Below, one piece after another: positions 1-13,900 of a stretch of 64,000 bases of DNA. This DNA comes from Gyrodactylus bullatarudis (taxonomy: Eukaryota > Platyhelminthes > Monogenea > Gyrodactylidea > Gyrodactylidae): the NCBI GenBank assembly GCA_012064415.1, contig SSNU01000095.1, positions 186,001 to 250,000 on the forward strand. Reading direction: 5' to 3'. A model generated the notes under the pieces. That model had not been told where the DNA came from. It did no database searches and was given only the letters and a program-made list of their open reading frames with translations. Each line of letters begins with the position of its first letter. Position 1 is the first letter of the stretch. Both the position numbers and the translations under genes were made by a program.

Positions 1-292
1 AGAAACGTGTCTATTGGCATATATTTTGTATATGTCAGATGAATTAGGCACACCTTTCCTCTGATTGGTTGATATCAAATGTCTGTACAAAAATATTACT
101 AAGAAGATGTTGTTGGTCAGAGAAGAAATATTTTATAATTTTAAACACTTGAATTTTTTACATACGAAAAATCACTGTCTCCCCTATTCGTGGAATATGT
201 CGAGTTTGGATTAGCATTTTAATTTTCAACTCTCTTAAAATTAACCATTGTATACCAACTTGTATCAGATGATTCATTCTGATTAGAAGAAA
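1..292 (+). other. 5' flank and leader of the protocadherin gene
   Basis: No coding signal was recognised here. An in-frame TAG lies nine bases before the ATG at 293, so the protocadherin reading frame cannot extend upstream without an intron. I could not pick a convincing core promoter or transcription start in this AT-rich stretch. Confidence 0.5.
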
Positions 293-1918
293 ATGAAATT
301 GATAAACATTTGGATATTTACTATAGTAATCCTTCTCATCCAATATGCTCAAGCAGAACCAATTATTGTCGAATGGGATATTTATGAGGAGAACTCGCCA
401 AATGTTGTTATTGGTGGTTTAAAGCGAAAAATGCCAATTTACCTTGGCAATGACATAACATTTATCTTGTCAAATGATTTTTTTCAAGTCAATCCCCGTT
501 CTGGCGATGTACGAGCGACAAAAACAATTGACCTTGAAGAGTTGTGCTCCAAGTATGAAAAATGTTGTGGAATATCTGAATGCATTCTGACCGGTAATGT
601 TCTAGTAATGAATTCTGGCGCTGTTGTTGCCACAGTTGAGTTGAGAATTCGCGTCCAGGACACAAACGACAATAAACCTGTGTTTAAATCAAAAGTTCAA
701 AAGGTATCTGTCAGTGAAAATGCAAAGATAGGCAGCTTCATTGGCCTTGATTCAGCTGTCGATACTGACTTTGACGAGATTAATAGGATAGAGAAATATC
801 GTATCAGTGAGCCCAGTGGTACGTTTAGCATTGACCAATCTGCAATGCCAAATATCAGGCTTGTTGTTCAAAAGCTTCTCGATAGAGAAGTCCAATCGGA
901 GTACCCAGCAACACTAGAGGCTTGTGATAAAGGGGCATGTGAACGTCAGTCATTGACAATTAAAATTCTCGATGTCAATGATAACAAGCCAAAGTTTACA
1001 TCAAAGCATTATACAAAGAAACTAAGAGAAGATACCAAAATAGGAAGTTATGTTCTTGAACTCAAGGCCACAGATCAAGATGAAGGTGAGAACGGAAAGG
1101 TTTTATATTCCTTCAATGGAAATGTTGATAAAAACCTCGGTGATACCTTCGAGATTGAGAGAGATACTGGAAAAATTCGTCTTAAGAAGGGCCTGGCTGC
1201 TAATATTAGGACGGAATACCAGTTCAGTGTCAAAGCCTGTGATGCAATGGATGTTTCTTGTAGTGGAGATGAAGAATCGACCGCTCAAGTCGTAATCAAT
1301 GTCGAAGACATTAACAACTTTCCTCCGACAATCGAAATTATTCCGAGCAAGGCTGTCGATGCCGATAGTGACGGAGATGATCTGGTGATTGTGGAGAACT
1401 CTCCTCCTAGCCAATTGGCTTCCATTATGGTCAAAGATTCTGATCTAAATGAAAATGGTCGTGTCGACTGTTACATTGATGACGGGGCTAAGAATAATGG
1501 TTTTCAGTTGAGTCGAAACGTTCCCGAGATATTTTCCTTAAGAACCGATAGCATCTATGATCATGAAAAGCAAGCACGAATTTCTGTTCTTCTTACTTGC
1601 TCAGATAATGGCAAGCCAAAGCCATTGTCGACAAAGAGAATACTCAAAGTAAAGATTAAGGATGTTAATGAATACTTGCCTCAATTTTCCCAAAACAAAT
1701 ACATTGCTCGAATAAAAGAGAACAGTCCAGAAGATACAAGTGTCCTCAATGTATCTGCATCAGATCGAGATGGCGAAAGTGTCATTAAATACTTTATTGT
1801 CAATTCAACACGTTATGGCTATAATTCAGATCGTAAATTTGTCAATACCTATAATATAAACCCAGAAAATGCCTTCTTCAAAGTTAACGAGAAAACTGGA
1901 TTAATATCGACAACAAAG
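293..1918 (+). CDS. protocadherin exon 1: signal peptide, EC1-EC4 and most of EC5
   Basis: This exon carries 542 codons and ends in phase 0 at AAG|GTGAGT. It encodes the signal peptide and five cadherin repeats, the last one incomplete. The large exon for the ectodomain is typical of protocadherins. Cysteines 85, 91, 92 and 97 form the loop characteristic of repeat 1 in this family. Reading on past the donor adds only three codons before a stop. Confidence 0.93.
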
Positions 1919-4900
1919 GTGAGTCGATAATTCATTTTATTTAAATTCTCTACTTTTTTTATCGATCTCGGGAACCTGTTTTGTTATTCCTTAGTAATCT
2001 AACGTCTTGATTGGCATTGGATACACACAGAGACTTAGGTTGGAACATTCAGATGAAATGATACGGTTTCCCACAGAACATGCTAGTTAGTAATTAACGT
2101 TGAACATTCCACCAAACAATTCATTAATACTTTTGAAAATGTATTAAAATAGATATTCCCATGTTTTCTTTCATTCATATTTTACCTTTTTACTAGAAAA
2201 AAAAAGTTTCAACTTTTTTCTCTACCCCATCTTCTTACATGTCAATACGCAGATTTTTGTAGCTGAGATTTCCATAATTAGCTAGTTACCTGGTGACATT
2301 AAAAAAGTTTTTTCTTTTCTTTCATTCATGTATTTTTTATTTGATGAGTGAAAAAATGATGATTACTAATTTATCTGAGTAAATTTATTTTTTTTCATCG
2401 GAATGGGTTGGATTGTTTCTGGCTAAAATTGCAAAAGCAGGTTAATCTTTTGAACCCTATAATTTGAATGAAAGTGCTCTAAAATTTCACTTTTTAACTT
2501 TTGATCTTAAAGATATAGTTTGAATCGATTAACTGACAATGTTTATGTAAAACATACCTTAAATTGAGCACAAATTCAAAAAATAGCTTTTCAATCTATT
2601 GAAGTTTACTATTTCTTCAAAAAATTAATTAGCCAAAGTCACATTCATTTGAACATTTTGGTTAAATTTTCGGGCCCCGCTTCAGAATACTCTTCTCGAA
2701 AAAATCTCTCCAACGTAGTGTCCTTGTACTTGTCAGAATAATGGGCTGATATCTTGGACATTGTTTTTTTTATTCTCATAATACTTATGTTAAAAGTATT
2801 TGAGTGCCAGTTCTATATGAAATCGTTTCAAGTTTCATTTTCTCTTTCAACACAATACTGCATTCAAAACTGTCCATTTGTACAGCCTAGGTGAATCATC
2901 TGGAATTTATCGTCCCTGATTTTATTCCTGTCTGTATGGATTAAAAACTAGTGAAATAAAATTTTTTTTCCATTGGTCATTTCTACAACAATGCCTACCC
3001 CTCTTCTATCTGGTGTTACTTTTTTTTATTGAATGAATCTAGAACAGGGATTCTTTTTTACACATCTCCCTGATTAGTCATTATAATAGAGAAAGGGTTT
3101 TGTTACACTCAAAACAACACTGATAAAATACAGTACAGTAGCAGTGTAAAGAAGCTTCTATTGAGATAAATAACTCACACGTTTGTCATATTCAACACTC
3201 TCTTTAAAAAAAGAAGGGAGATACATTTATTATTTTGTATTTTACCCCTTTTTCTCCAGAAGGGGATTTAGAGAAATGGGTATTAAAAAAAAAGAAACAA
3301 TCAAGATTTATTATCATTTCTTGGAATAAGTTTTTTTCTCTAAGATACAGATAGAACATACATAAATCTATTCAACGATATTAGAAATACATTTACCGAA
3401 ACCCGTCTCTTTAATGGTCCTTCATGTGTGTCTTTATATTTTTAATATTCTATTCATAACTATAATAATAAAAGACAGTACAAGACTCTGAGATGTCAAG
3501 AAAAATTTACATAAAATTACATATTTTGCGGCTTTCACAGTATAGAAATTCGGATTCATTTTGCACAGTTTTGCGGGGTTTAGTCTGAATCTTATCGGAA
3601 AAATTATCATATATGAGTAACTTTTCTATTTTCGAATTAGAAATCATGATGTAAATTATAAACACTTATTTAACAATAAAGCGATTTTATTTAAAAATGG
3701 GTCTTTCCATCTGACACTAGAGAGACACTTGGGGATAAAAATGCAATATTTTTGGATATTTGAAATCTACTATTACGACAAAACAATTAAAAAATACATG
3801 TTCTTTCAGTTAAAAGTGGGTTATATATATTATTTTTAGATATCGACAGTTTGCTTTTTCATTTTTTTCTTGGTTAAATTTTCATTGTCTGAATCTAATT
3901 TTATGGGGGGACTCGGTAAACAGCCAATAGAAATGGCATATCCAACTCAACATCTCATTCTCATTCTATTCACTTGAAAGGCTTGAAGAATTACAGTAGT
4001 TAATTTTTTAGAATCACTACTTGTGAGAGACATTCTATGAATTTACCTTTTTTTGCTTTACTGTGTTGGTAAAGCTATTTTTGGATTATCGATGAGATCT
4101 CCTCTAAGTCCTCTTTTAGCAGATATTTTCTCGGGATGCTTTTTGTGAGAAACATTCGATTTTATGAATTTTCCTTTTTTGCCATATTCAGAATTAAAAA
4201 TTGCCTTTTTTCATTAAAAAGTATGCCCCTAATTTTTCTGGTCGCCCTAATTATTACTTACAGAGTTCAAATCTCAAATTAGCTTTTAGAAAATTTCCAA
4301 CTTTTTGATTAAATTATTTCAAGCAAAGATTTTAGCATAAATTAAATGCTCTTTTGCTAGGATATTCTCTTCTAACATGATATCCATCAATTTGAATAAT
4401 AATAATACTTTCTTCAAACCTTACAACTACACGTTTAGATGTAGTCTGATCTTTTCCTTTGTTGCCTACTCCGACATACATTTATCGTCTACGAATAAAT
4501 TGCCAATTGTTTTCTTCTTAACATTTTCAGTTTTGCATTAAAATTTTTGACATTTTCACAATAAAAAGTATGGACGAATAAATTCTCACTAACATAAGGG
4601 GTTTCTTTCGAATTTCAATGCTTTTTTTAAATATGGTTTTTAATTTGTCAAGAAATTCAGATCATCGTACTCTTTATGAGATCTTGGAAACATTTTTTGT
4701 ACATACGCTCAAGATTTTATTTTGATTTTGTTACAATTTAATTTCTTTTCACCAGCAAAGTGTTCTTGTAGGGTTTTTTCTCAGTTCTCTCTCCACCCTC
4801 CTCTTTTGTTTAAATTCCTAGCTTTATGATGAATTCCTAGCATCTATTTTGTTACAATAATTTCTTTTTGTGGTATTTTCCATTGAATTCCTTCCATTTT

Positions 4901-7900
4901 TCAATAGTTGTAACATCTTCGAGTAATTATCTTATACCTCTTCAACTTTCATCCTATCACAAGGATTATATTACACTATATTTTTCTTTTTGCACTTTTG
5001 AGTAAACACATTAATTTCATGTGTAATATCGACCAATTTCATAGGTTTCTAAATAAACAACGTGTAACACTGTTGAATCGTGGTAGACCTATGAGTCATT
5101 TGAGTTTTCATCTCGATCAAGAAACCGTTAATTTCTTTTCAGACTTTCAAATTGACGTGCAAACTTTAGTCCCTTAATGAAATAAATAAAGTCCACACAG
5201 ATTATTATGATAAAAAACTCTTCCTTCCTCAATATAATGATTCATCTCTTGAATAAAAATTTATCTTTAATTAATAATAGAAGTGAAAAACAGCACTGAA
5301 CAGTAGTGTTGAAGGAGGCCCAAGATTCTATATAGATAAATTTTGTTCTTGATAAGGATATTTTACGTTTTATCCAACTAAAAACTCTATATGTACACTT
5401 CTTATTCATCTATGAAGGCAGAAAAGACAGGAAAAAAACTTGGTCAGTGTAAAACTTTCTCAAATAGAGTGTACTTCTAAAAGAAGGACATTTCTATCGA
5501 TTTACAATTTTACACTATTCATGGGGTAGGGATAAATATACTTAGAAATATACGTCTCAAGTAGTTCCATTCTCTTTCAACGCCTTTTTAATTTCCTTAA
5601 TAATAATGTATGCTGAATATAGACACATTTACCATATTAAACGGTCCTCCAATAAACTATACTCTGAATAAAATATCTTTGGCTTTAATGAAAGAACTGA
5701 AACATGTAGAAAATATTTTTTTTTTCTTAAAAAAATGATAATTATCATATAAGTACAATTCCAAAATACAAGACTTTTGATATATATATCCATGCCTACA
5801 CATCTATGTAGATCTTTAGATGTATTATATAAAAATAATATTACTTGATGATCTGATCTCTTTTTTTCTCCTTTCCCGTTCTTGGATCAGCTAGGTGAAT
5901 GTTATTGGTTATGGAATTATTACAAGAAAGCAAAAGTTCATCATCCCTTTGGTACCTTTTCAGCTTTGAAATGTCATTTCAATTCCTGTTACGATACTAA
6001 TATTATTATTTATCGTTTTTCCATTGTAAATAGGTTATACTATATATTTATATATACGTACTAATGAATAAAGGATAACAAATAATTACATGAACAGAAA
6101 TATGGATCTCTGAAGAAATAAATGCATTCTTCCCTTTTAAATTATCGATTATCAGTTCTAGCTGATTTCATTCCTAATCAAAATTTGAAACATTTTCAAC
6201 CTAGTCAAATTAATCTTTCATCATTCTAGCAGTTTTATCCAAAATATGGTCATTTTCCAAATTTCGATTTGACGCCAAAAAGTCCCTTTTTTTGAACTTT
6301 GATCTGAAAATTTTTATTGATTTGAAATTTGGAGTGTAATCACAAAAGTCTTTTTTCAAGATTAGGATTAGACAAAAAAATTAACTCAACTGAATCTAAT
6401 CTGATGCATAACCTTATTATCGTTTGGGAACTGAAAATCAATTTTTTGATCATTTTCACTTCTTGAGAATCAATGAAATTTGGAATCTCTAGGAAATATG
6501 GAAACTGTCGGTAATTTGACTGTGCTAGTCAGCTTTCTTGTCTAATCCTGATCTTGTAAAAAGACTTTTGATCACCCTCACAGGTTTTAAACAAAAATCA
6601 ACTTTCTTTGAAGTGGTATAGCACAAGTTTGGCGAACAAATGAGCTAAGATCTTTGCGTATTCCGGAAGATTTATAGATTTTTCATCGAATGCGTGATAA
6701 ATATTTTCAGAACCTTGAATGACTCGCTTAACTGGTACGTGGATTAAAAATAATTGTGGACAACATATAGCAAGTCAAATTAAATTCTATGCCATCTTTA
6801 TTATTCTGAATTACCAATCTATCCAAGACTAAATTGTTTGTCCTGTAAGATAAAATCTCACTATAGCAAATTGATAACCAAGAATTGTATTGTTAAACAT
6901 GCATGACTAGACCCGAAATTGTTTATTACCTCTGTAAATACAACTTACATAATGGTTTTTATTGATTACCACTTTCCCTTTTCAATTACACTTCTCTTCT
7001 TATAAGGAGAAACTTTGTTTGAAAACAAAATGAAGGAAAATTCTCACATTTCTTTTTTTTTAAAAAGAGGGATAACGAGATATTTATCTTTTTTACAATA
7101 CCCAAATAAAAATGTTTTCTTTTTAATCAATTCCCATTCCACCTTCCTATGTAATCACAGGAAAAAGAGGGGTAGAAACATCCCTAAATTTAAATATACT
7201 TTCAATATGGCATTTGAATTTCCCAACACAACAATACCTTAGTTATTGATAAATTCTAATTATTTCCTGTTTTTTTTACTTCAAGAGATCTCATCAAAAA
7301 AATGGTTAAACGATACAGTCATTGTTTGAGGTCTCTTCCCGCCTTTTTCTCCACACTTGGTATGGAATCTACGCTTGACCTCGTTTTCTACAAATTTCAT
7401 GTCGGTCTTTTTTCCTTTCTCTCATTTTTTAATATGCATTTTGAATATTTGAAGCATGTCCACTATTCTCTGTGTTTATGTGCAATGGGAGATACAGAAT
7501 GAATTCCCATAGAAAAAATGACACATTTATTCTTTTACCCTCATTACTTCTCGAATATGGTGTAAAATTAAAAAGGTGTTTTAGTATGATGATCATCAAA
7601 GTATCGATAAATTTGACAAAAGAAAATTAAATTTTTTCCTTCACAATGCAGTTTCAATGAAAAAAAGAAAGATTTTTTTGTTTGCTACCCATTTCTCGCT
7701 CGCTTGTCTGAAAATAAAGTTTGGAATCCCACTGCTTTCTTCTCTTCTTGACTAAAAGTACAAAAATCTTTCTATGATAAAAAGTTTAGACAAATGATGA
7801 AAGAAGAACAATCCAACTGTATTTTTGAAAAAAATAGATAAAAATGTGAATAATTACGATGATATAAAGTGATGGGGGCACAAAGCATTCAGGTACGAAG

Positions 7901-10900
7901 GAAAAAGAAAATTCATCCTCACGAAAGAAGATACAAGGTAGAGAGTCCTTTAGATAATTCAAAAAAATAAGGGAAAAGAAACGGTGCACTACAATGCAAT
8001 GTGTGGCTTATCAATCAAAATGACCTCATTATTAGTTAGAGCTACAGTTTCGTGATCTTTGATATTTACTATGTATATTTAGAAAATGTCCTTGTATGTA
8101 TTTTTCCTCTACCTTCAAAAGGATTCAAAACAAAAGAGGGTGAGGTGGATTATGATCTAATAACTTTTTTACTGATTTATTTATTAGTATCAATAAAGGG
8201 GGAAAGATTTCATGTTGATACACTTTGTTTGCTTATTAAATCAGATAAGGTCTCATGCTATTGTGAGTTGGTGGGACCCCTCCGGATACATTTTCCTTCT
8301 CCCCGTATACAGTGTATCATCATTTTCTGTTGTTAAATTAATGATGATTATAATCGAGTCATTATTTATAATAATAATAATGTATTTTGTTCTCAACGTG
8401 GGATATATGGCGTATTACTTTTTAATAAATTACGCAGACTAATCTAATCTCCATACATTTGTAGTTTATTGTGTATGAGCTTGTACGTACCTGAACAATG
8501 ACAGTAAAAAGGATATTTTAGATATCGTGGGAAAATTTTTTTTCAAAAGTAAACGCATATATTTTCCTCAACTTCCTATTATATATACCTCATGGCAACA
8601 AACATATGAAAAATTACATTTTTTACAATGAGCTAATAGATTTTAAAGTGCAATGTTACCTTTTAATAATAATTACGTGTCATCAAGTCCAGTTATCCAA
8701 GCTTTACAGAGTTATACTCATTTTTCGTGGGAAAATTTATCCCTGAGTTTCTGTACAAGAATACATATTTTATGGTCTTATTTGCGTTCTCTATTTAATA
8801 GTGTAGTATAAGTCTTAAAACCGTTATTAAATGGATCAACTTCTATCATGAAGCTATTCGATTGGTTACGAACACTTCAATACAGATAGATTTTTAACTT
8901 TGGGTCAGAATCTAATTCAATTCCTTGATCTGATTCTACTGATGTAACTAATTCGTACTAAGTATAAATTACCAGGGATTGCTATGCTAATTCAAACTTC
9001 TTTCTGAAACCCTATAATCTTAAAAATAAAAATTTTCACTTGTAAGTAGTCAGACCCTTTCTGCTATTGTATGCTTCAAATGAAACCTCAACATCTTTGT
9101 CAAATATTTCAACATTTAAACTCGAAATTATCTTACACCATTTGAAATTACCAGAACAGAATTCCTGATATCTATATAAGCTAGTTTAATTAGAAGACCC
9201 AGATTAAATAATTATCTCAGACATAATCCTTCCTATTGATACCTTGTTAACTCTTGTTTTTGCAAAAGGGAAATGAAAAAATAGCAATCCTGATTGATGT
9301 TCAATTACTGGGCTCTTCTAAACAACACATTTCTAACGATACATCTTGCATAGTCTTTCCATATACTTACAAAGCTTTTATGCTAAACTCTTTAAAAACA
9401 AGATAGCAAAGGGTTGAAGTCTCCTAACCATATGATCATATTCCCTCACTTATTCTTCACCTTGTCCAGACACATTGTAAGAGATCAGTTGTATTTTATT
9501 CATCTTGATTGACGAGTTGAAATGTGAACGTAGTTGACATTTCTGGAAACAAAGATCTTTCTCTAGTTTATAACTCCATCCCTCACACAGCAATACAATA
9601 TGATGTAGGCATTTTGGAATTCTGGGAAATGAGGTAAAAAACAATCAGAATTACTTCAAGCCTATCACTTCTCTCCTTTTTCCCGATGAACTTTTGTAGA
9701 TTTAGTTCATTTCTGTCATTTCTATCTGCTTTAACTTGCTGTTAGTTTGTTGGGTATTTTTTTGAAGTTTCACAATTTTATCTAAAGGTGTTGATATTGA
9801 TAAAAAAAACAATCAGGAATTACTCTTTTCTTCTATTGAAAATAAAAGAAATTACATGGGCCAGCTTAACTTGTGTGTTTTTATTGTTTTCACTTCTTCC
9901 AAGAATGAGGAGAGATTATTTTTATCCTTTGAAAAGAAGTTGAATGATTCTTTTTGACCTTAGCAGGAAAAATTGGATGATGAATGCATAACTTTTTTTA
10001 TCATACTCTCTTCATTAGTTAGTTTTTGGAAACAAAAGTGAGATAAGCCAACTTTTCAATTAAGAGTTTCCCCTTTTAATCTTCTTGTAGAGGAAGCGCT
10101 ACTTCCATCTTTCTCAAAATATCGTACAATTTTACAACTTATCTTTTCTTTACTTATTATAAGGTGTGTCTAGATAGTGGAATAGTAGGTCTGTACCTAG
10201 TTAATGTGAAGATCAAAGTTTTATATCTTTTCTTCTTTTCTAGAATCCTATCGATCGAGAAGAAATTACACGAGTTGAAATAACAATCAAGGTTACTGAT
10301 TCTATCAGCGAGCCTATCCATACGGTTATGACGACAGTTACGATAGAGATTGAAGACGTCAACGATAATGCCCCAGTTTTCATCAGACCCGAGTCAACTG
10401 AGGCTAATCAACAGCCTGGTAGCTCCAATTTCAATCTCAATAGATTGGCCGAGATTGAAGAAAACAATTCAGATAAATATTTTTATATCAAAGAGAATCT
10501 GCCACCTAATTCTCCAGTCTTTGGTAACATCCTAGCAGAAGATAAGGATCAAGTAAGAGCTTACCAAATATTTTGTCCTTTATGCGACTTCAAGTCAACT
10601 AAACCTTAGGAAATAATCAGGTCTAAAGTAAGATGTATTTTTGCGAATTTCTGTTGTATTCTCTTTTGCTAATGGTTATTTATTTTTGGTATCCTTCTCT
10701 TCTTATTTATCAAATTTTCCATTCAGGGTAAAGAAAAAAACTGCAATAAACAATACAGGTTTCTTTTTCTCTAGAAATTTATAAAATATTTATTCTCTTT
10801 GGTTGCTTCAATAAACCAAAAGTACTTTAGGCTTATTCTCTCTCCTCAGTATTTACATGTTTATGCTTTGGGATGGAATAAATATCAAAAATTCTTTTTA

Positions 10901-13900
10901 ATGATTTCATGAAATTAGGTTTATTGAAATCTTTTAATTATCATTTTCTTCAATGAATCAGGTTTTTTCTATCTAGTATACGCCAGAACATGAAATAATT
11001 TATTCGAATCAGTTAAATTTATTTCTAATTATAATTTATTATTATTATTTCTAATTTTTTTCAGGGTGCGAACGGAGAAATTGAATATTTTATAAATTCC
11101 ACATGGGGCTTAAAGATCCAATCGAGTTATATGGATCTAGCAGAGTTCCCCAAGATCATGGACAAGCCCGTTTTCCGTTTGACAAAAGATTTCAACCTTG
11201 AAACTCTACAAACCCTAAATAGAGAGGAAATCCCAATGTATGAATTACAAATTATCGCTCGAGATCGTGGTGATCCTCAGCTGAGCTCTGTGGCCATGTT
11301 GATAATTCATGTTCTTGATGAGAATGACAATACGCCAATTTGGCGATATCCAACCAAGCAGGACTGTCGACTGAATATTACAGTTGGACGACCAATTGGA
11401 GATTTAGTTATTCGCCTTCAAGCTTATGATGAAGACTCGCTTGGCTCAAATAAGATTAAATACATGTTCCTTACTCCAAAAGGAGAACCGATTAATCCGA
11501 TAAGTCGAGCTGAAGGAATCCCAGAACTTTATGGTAGCACAGCTGATGAAGGTGAGAGGCCTGTAGTTAAACCCGTTAGTGCCTCAGAAATGTCAGGCTA
11601 TCGTCATGGATCATTCTACCTCAATGGATCAACTGGAGAAATTTTAGTTGCTGAAGCCCTAAGCGTCGGTACAATAAGTCTTCATCTACGAGCAGAAGAT
11701 CAAGGAAATCCACCAAGACATGAAGATGCATGGTTGAATATCCATGTGAACCCCGATCCAAATGCCCCCTTTGCTTTCTTATCGTGGGGTACTTTGAATA
11801 TTACAATAGTCTTGGTCATGATAAGTGTTACAGCCCTCATATCACTCTTGTTAATTGGAGCAATTGTATGTGTACAAAAGAGACCAAGAAATCATGACCG
11901 AAATTTCAATGGTGATGGTTTAGCCATTGGGCAAGGAGGTAAATTATCAATAGGCCTCTCTAAATTTCCACCTTAATGATATTTTTTCAAAATCTCTAGA
12001 TCTTCATTGCAACGGGACCTATCTGGATAAAGGAATATTCACTAATGGTTATAATTGGACTCAGACTACAGGTCCAAGTGATTATTGCTACAACGGTGGC
12101 TTGGCTGGCACTCCTCTCCTTGATGAAAATGGTCAATTAATTATGGGTAATTAAATTTATTGCAGATCTAAATTGAAAATGCATTTTTATTTGAGCTCAT
12201 TCTGCTGATCAAGAGGATAATTATTTCAAGAGCTTGTTGATATGAATTTGAGAATCTATGATTTATACAGAAATCTTGTCTAATTTTGACCAAAATAATC
12301 TTTTTCTGATGACCGATCCTTTTGAAATCAATTAATTTTTCAGGTAATATTGAACATTTTGATTAAAAATACAATTCTAAACTATTTACAAGGCAAAAAA
12401 GTACTTTTGAAAAATTTTTCTATCAGGAAAATGAGCTTCCTCCTTTAATTAGGTCAGCTTCTAGCCTAACTGTTCAAAATGTAAACGAACCTAAAATTCT
12501 TTGTTATTTCTCTTAGTAAGGAATAATTTCTGTAAAATTAAAGGAGAAAGCGATTCATTCGTCAATAAATTTGAACTACATAGTTCTTTGTTGATATGGA
12601 AATCTGGAAGGAATGACATTTTCCTCTTCTTTTTTTTAAAATACAAGAAAGAATATTCGAATTTTTAATCTATTTTATTCATACCTCATGAGTCACATCT
12701 ATCCCTTTCCAAACATGAATCAATAAAATGAATCAGATTATTTTAAAAATGTTAATTGTACAAAGAGAAAAATAAAATCTAATTTTCCCCCCTTTGAAAA
12801 TTAGGCTATGGAAATAACCAAAATGGAGCAGCAATATCCCCAAATTGCATGGCCAGTGACACAACAAGTATGATTTTCATGCCAAATAATCCCTATGGCT
12901 CAAACCAGATCCCTTCGCAGCTTAACCAGAATATCACCAGTAAATATGACAATGATTATTCACATCAAACAATGCCATTCCAAAGTTTCGGCGTGAGTTA
13001 CTTTTACTGTATATATATTTTTTCAATCTCTTATCTTGACAGAATATCTGTCTTTTTGTATATACGATACTATTAATCACAGTTACCTGTTATTTGTTTT
13101 CTTTTCCTATTGAAATGAATCATGATTTCTTTGCTTTCTTATGCAATCAACAAGAAGTTTCTTTCATACCCAGCGTAAGAATAATTAATCTTTTATCTAC
13201 GGATGGAATTGATCATATATCATACAGCCTGGTTTCAAAACATTGACATCTGATAAGGAAGCCTATTAGCGTCAGAATTATCATTGAATGAACGTGCTGT
13301 TATGATATCTTGTTCGACTGACTGAAACCTATTGCCATTTTTTATCAGGATCAGCCATAAGACTTCACATTTATCAGTTTTTTGTTTAGTTTTAGCATCA
13401 AGATTAACTTGACTCAATGAATCATGAGTTTAAAAAGTTTAAATCTTTTTGTCTCCCCCATCTACTCAATTAATTAAGACAAATTTGACTTCAAAAAAGA
13501 AATTTCTTGAAAAAGGAATTTTTTGATTAAATTTCTTCTCCTCCCCCCAACACCCTGCTACTTATTCATCTTTCTTTATTCTCTTTTTTCTGTGGAAATA
13601 AATAGTTCCTTTCATCATTCCATCTCTAAAGATTTCGTTCCCTTTCGCTCTTATACGAGGTGAGAAGGGAAAGAATTCAATAGAGAAAGATGGAACTTAT
13701 TATATATTATATTCTTTTTCCCTCATGAATTTACTTATCTCTCTTACTTTCCTCTCTGCGCTCAGAGTACTTTAGATCAGAAAATTTTAATTAAGATATT
13801 TCTAAATACTCTGATTCTACTAATCTCGATCAGGCTTCCTCTTTTCTTTGAATTTCTTTAATAGTCTCGTTAGGAGAAATATCCCCAAAGGAAATCATAG

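Noticed and set aside
1..292. TATA-like strings upstream of the protocadherin
   Set aside because: TATATTTTG, ATTTTATAA and the like are expected by chance at this base composition and no start site is known.
8052..8442. Overlapping open frames of 94 and 76 codons in protocadherin intron 1
   Set aside because: Hydrophobic, Ile/Leu/Phe-rich translations of T-rich DNA, in an intron whose splice borders are clear. No family resemblance.
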